Shown here: piece by piece, positions 62,747-64,000 of the stretch
How positions within the stretch are numbered: the first letter of the stretch is position 1
How the letters are laid out: the number at the start of each line of letters is the position of its first letter
Assembly: GCF_026151205.1 (NCBI RefSeq)
Contig: NC_087072.1
Coordinates: 16,199,669 to 16,263,668, forward strand
DNA length: 64,000 nucleotides
Reading direction: 5' to 3'
From: Bolinopsis microptera
Lineage: Eukaryota; Ctenophora; Tentaculata; Lobata; Bolinopsidae
Program-made: the position numbers and the translations under genes
The notes under the pieces: generated by a model
What the model was told of the DNA's origin: nothing
Seen by the model: only the letters and a program-made list of their open reading frames with translations
The model's database searches: none

Positions 62747-64000
62747 TTAACTAACATTTGGATTATAGTCGAAGAATTGTCTGTCAGATTTGAGGTCGAT
62801 CCATACCAAAATAACATTTGAACCAGGACTAAGACCGTCTACATCAAACACATACAACAAGCCCATTAATCTGCGGTCCTTTCGGTACATCCAGAACTGA
62901 TTGTTTCCTGAGAAACGGTTAGAGTTATGTATCATGTGACATTAGATACGTGTCGAGGTATTTAAGGTATGTACCAGTACAGTAACCGGGTAAGAATGTC
63001 AAGTAGTCTGGTTGGAAATATGTTCGCTTTGAGTAGGTAAAACTCGACGGTGTTCGACTTACCAAGATTATGGCATCCCCATATCTGAAGATGTTGCCCG
63101 TACGTATCGGATCCACCAGCGTTATCTAAGCACTGATTATCAGGACTTTTGATCATGCCGGTAGCGACGCAGTCCCTCTCTGCCGGCAGCGGCCATACAT
63201 TCTCCAGAAAGTAATCAAAGGACTTGCACTGCAATTTTTGTTTAAGCTTCAGTCGCCCCGATACATCACCGGCGTCTACATCGATGGCTTGGGGTTTCCA
63301 CTTATAGAAAAAGTCGAGATGTTCACCATCCAGCCACACCAGGGCGTTCCTCTTGTAGTTCTTCATCACCACCTGCACAAAGGAGTGTTTAAAACACAGC
63401 TATTAGCGAAATGGTTGGTACCAGGGCGCTCAATTATCGAGAATCAATACTTTATGATCCGACTATTCGCTACAAAACGTCAACGAATCATTACAACAAT
63501 TGGCGGACACCGACCTTGAAATTTTGTTCATCGCCGCTGCCAAAGGAGTATGGATGTTTTGGTCTGAACACATGAGCCACCTTGCTGCAGGGACACAACC
63601 ACTGCGTACCCCCACACAGCCATACTCTGAAGGAGAGGTCTATGTTTTCTCCTCCCCAGATATCCTGACCATCATCGTACATACCCAGTTCCACAAACCA
63701 CTCCCTGTCGATTGCAAATAGACCTCCTGCCATAGTCGGGGTCCTGTACATGGAGTGGTGTCAATGAATTATCTAACAATTTATTCAAAAGTTAATAACT
63801 GGGCGTAATTACAGAATAGATATCAAGAAAACTTTAAATTAATGGTGCACACAATCCTTAACAACTCCCACAATATCAGATATCTTTCTCTAAATACTGG
63901 TTACCTGATATCAGCAGTGATAGGATAGGGGTCTTTAGCTCGTCTAGCCTGCTCCTCAACGGAGAGAGGGCTCCACAGCATGTTCAGGATCCAGTTCAGT
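62747..64000 (-). CDS. Polypeptide N-acetylgalactosaminyltransferase (GALNT), 3' part
   Basis: Four minus-strand exons: beyond 64000 to 63905, 63743-63515, 63372-63063 and 62907-62747 (TAA). The catalytic part holds [17 protein letters not shown], then [19 protein letters not shown] (the Gal/GalNAc-T motif) and [11 protein letters not shown], all as in GT27 enzymes that start mucin-type O-glycosylation in the Golgi. The lectin tail keeps one clear ricin-type repeat (NQCLDNAGG ... WGCHNLG, NQFWMY). The next repeat is degenerate ([16 protein letters not shown], then RQFF in place of QxW) and the protein stops there, so the third repeat is missing. The UDP-GalNAc-binding DxH region lies outside the window. 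An AATAAA overlaps the stop codon. Confidence 0.93.

Overview
The window looks like nuclear DNA of an invertebrate metazoan: AT-rich, with short phase-consistent GT-AG exons, long introns, animal gene families (class A GPCR, membrane-anchored carbohydrate sulfotransferase, SVOP-like MFS carrier, polypeptide GalNAc-transferase) and a heavy load of decayed transposons. A basal lineage such as a cnidarian is possible, but nothing here fixes the phylum. No prokaryotic signature, tRNA, rRNA or CRISPR array was seen. All gene models were built by reading splice sites and codon phase by eye.

Layout. (1) 389-6619, plus: ten-exon gene for a membrane-anchored coiled-coil protein; its largest intron holds a reversed, 5'-truncated LINE. 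(2) 6620-22387: no convincing gene; a 0.5 kb TC microsatellite, several foldback elements, a TIR element carrying 10-bp tandem arrays, and a 19-bp minisatellite. (3) 22388-34007, plus: eight-exon atypical class A GPCR. Its 8.2 kb fourth intron contains an antisense sulfotransferase exon and nested DNA transposons, including a 2.2 kb hAT-like element with perfect 8-bp target duplications. (4) 34008-43560: repeats only, dominated by a ~5.1 kb composite palindrome (36690-41757) with a Helitron-like element in its centre and a telomere-repeat-bearing element in one arm. (5) 43591-45596, minus: multi-exon gene with PG-rich motifs like those of axonemal proteins. (6) 49837-51791, plus: three-exon MFS transporter. 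(7) 52399-52985, minus: three-exon gene for a 122-residue protein, also with the look of a small ciliary protein. (8) 53200-61520: transposon graveyard with two LINE ORF1 copies, an LTR-type gag/protease remnant, a TIR family with internal telomere-like repeats, and a dispersed ~90-nt hairpin repeat. (9) 62747-64000, minus: 3' part of a GALNT gene with a degenerate ricin-type lectin tail.

The genes do not form a pathway. Sulfotransferase and GALNT both act in the Golgi, and the two small minus-strand genes may both be ciliary, but they are not adjacent and this may be chance. The most notable non-genic signals are the composite palindrome, the mobile element carrying interstitial TTAGGG arrays, and the ~90-nt repeat with two mutually exclusive hairpins.
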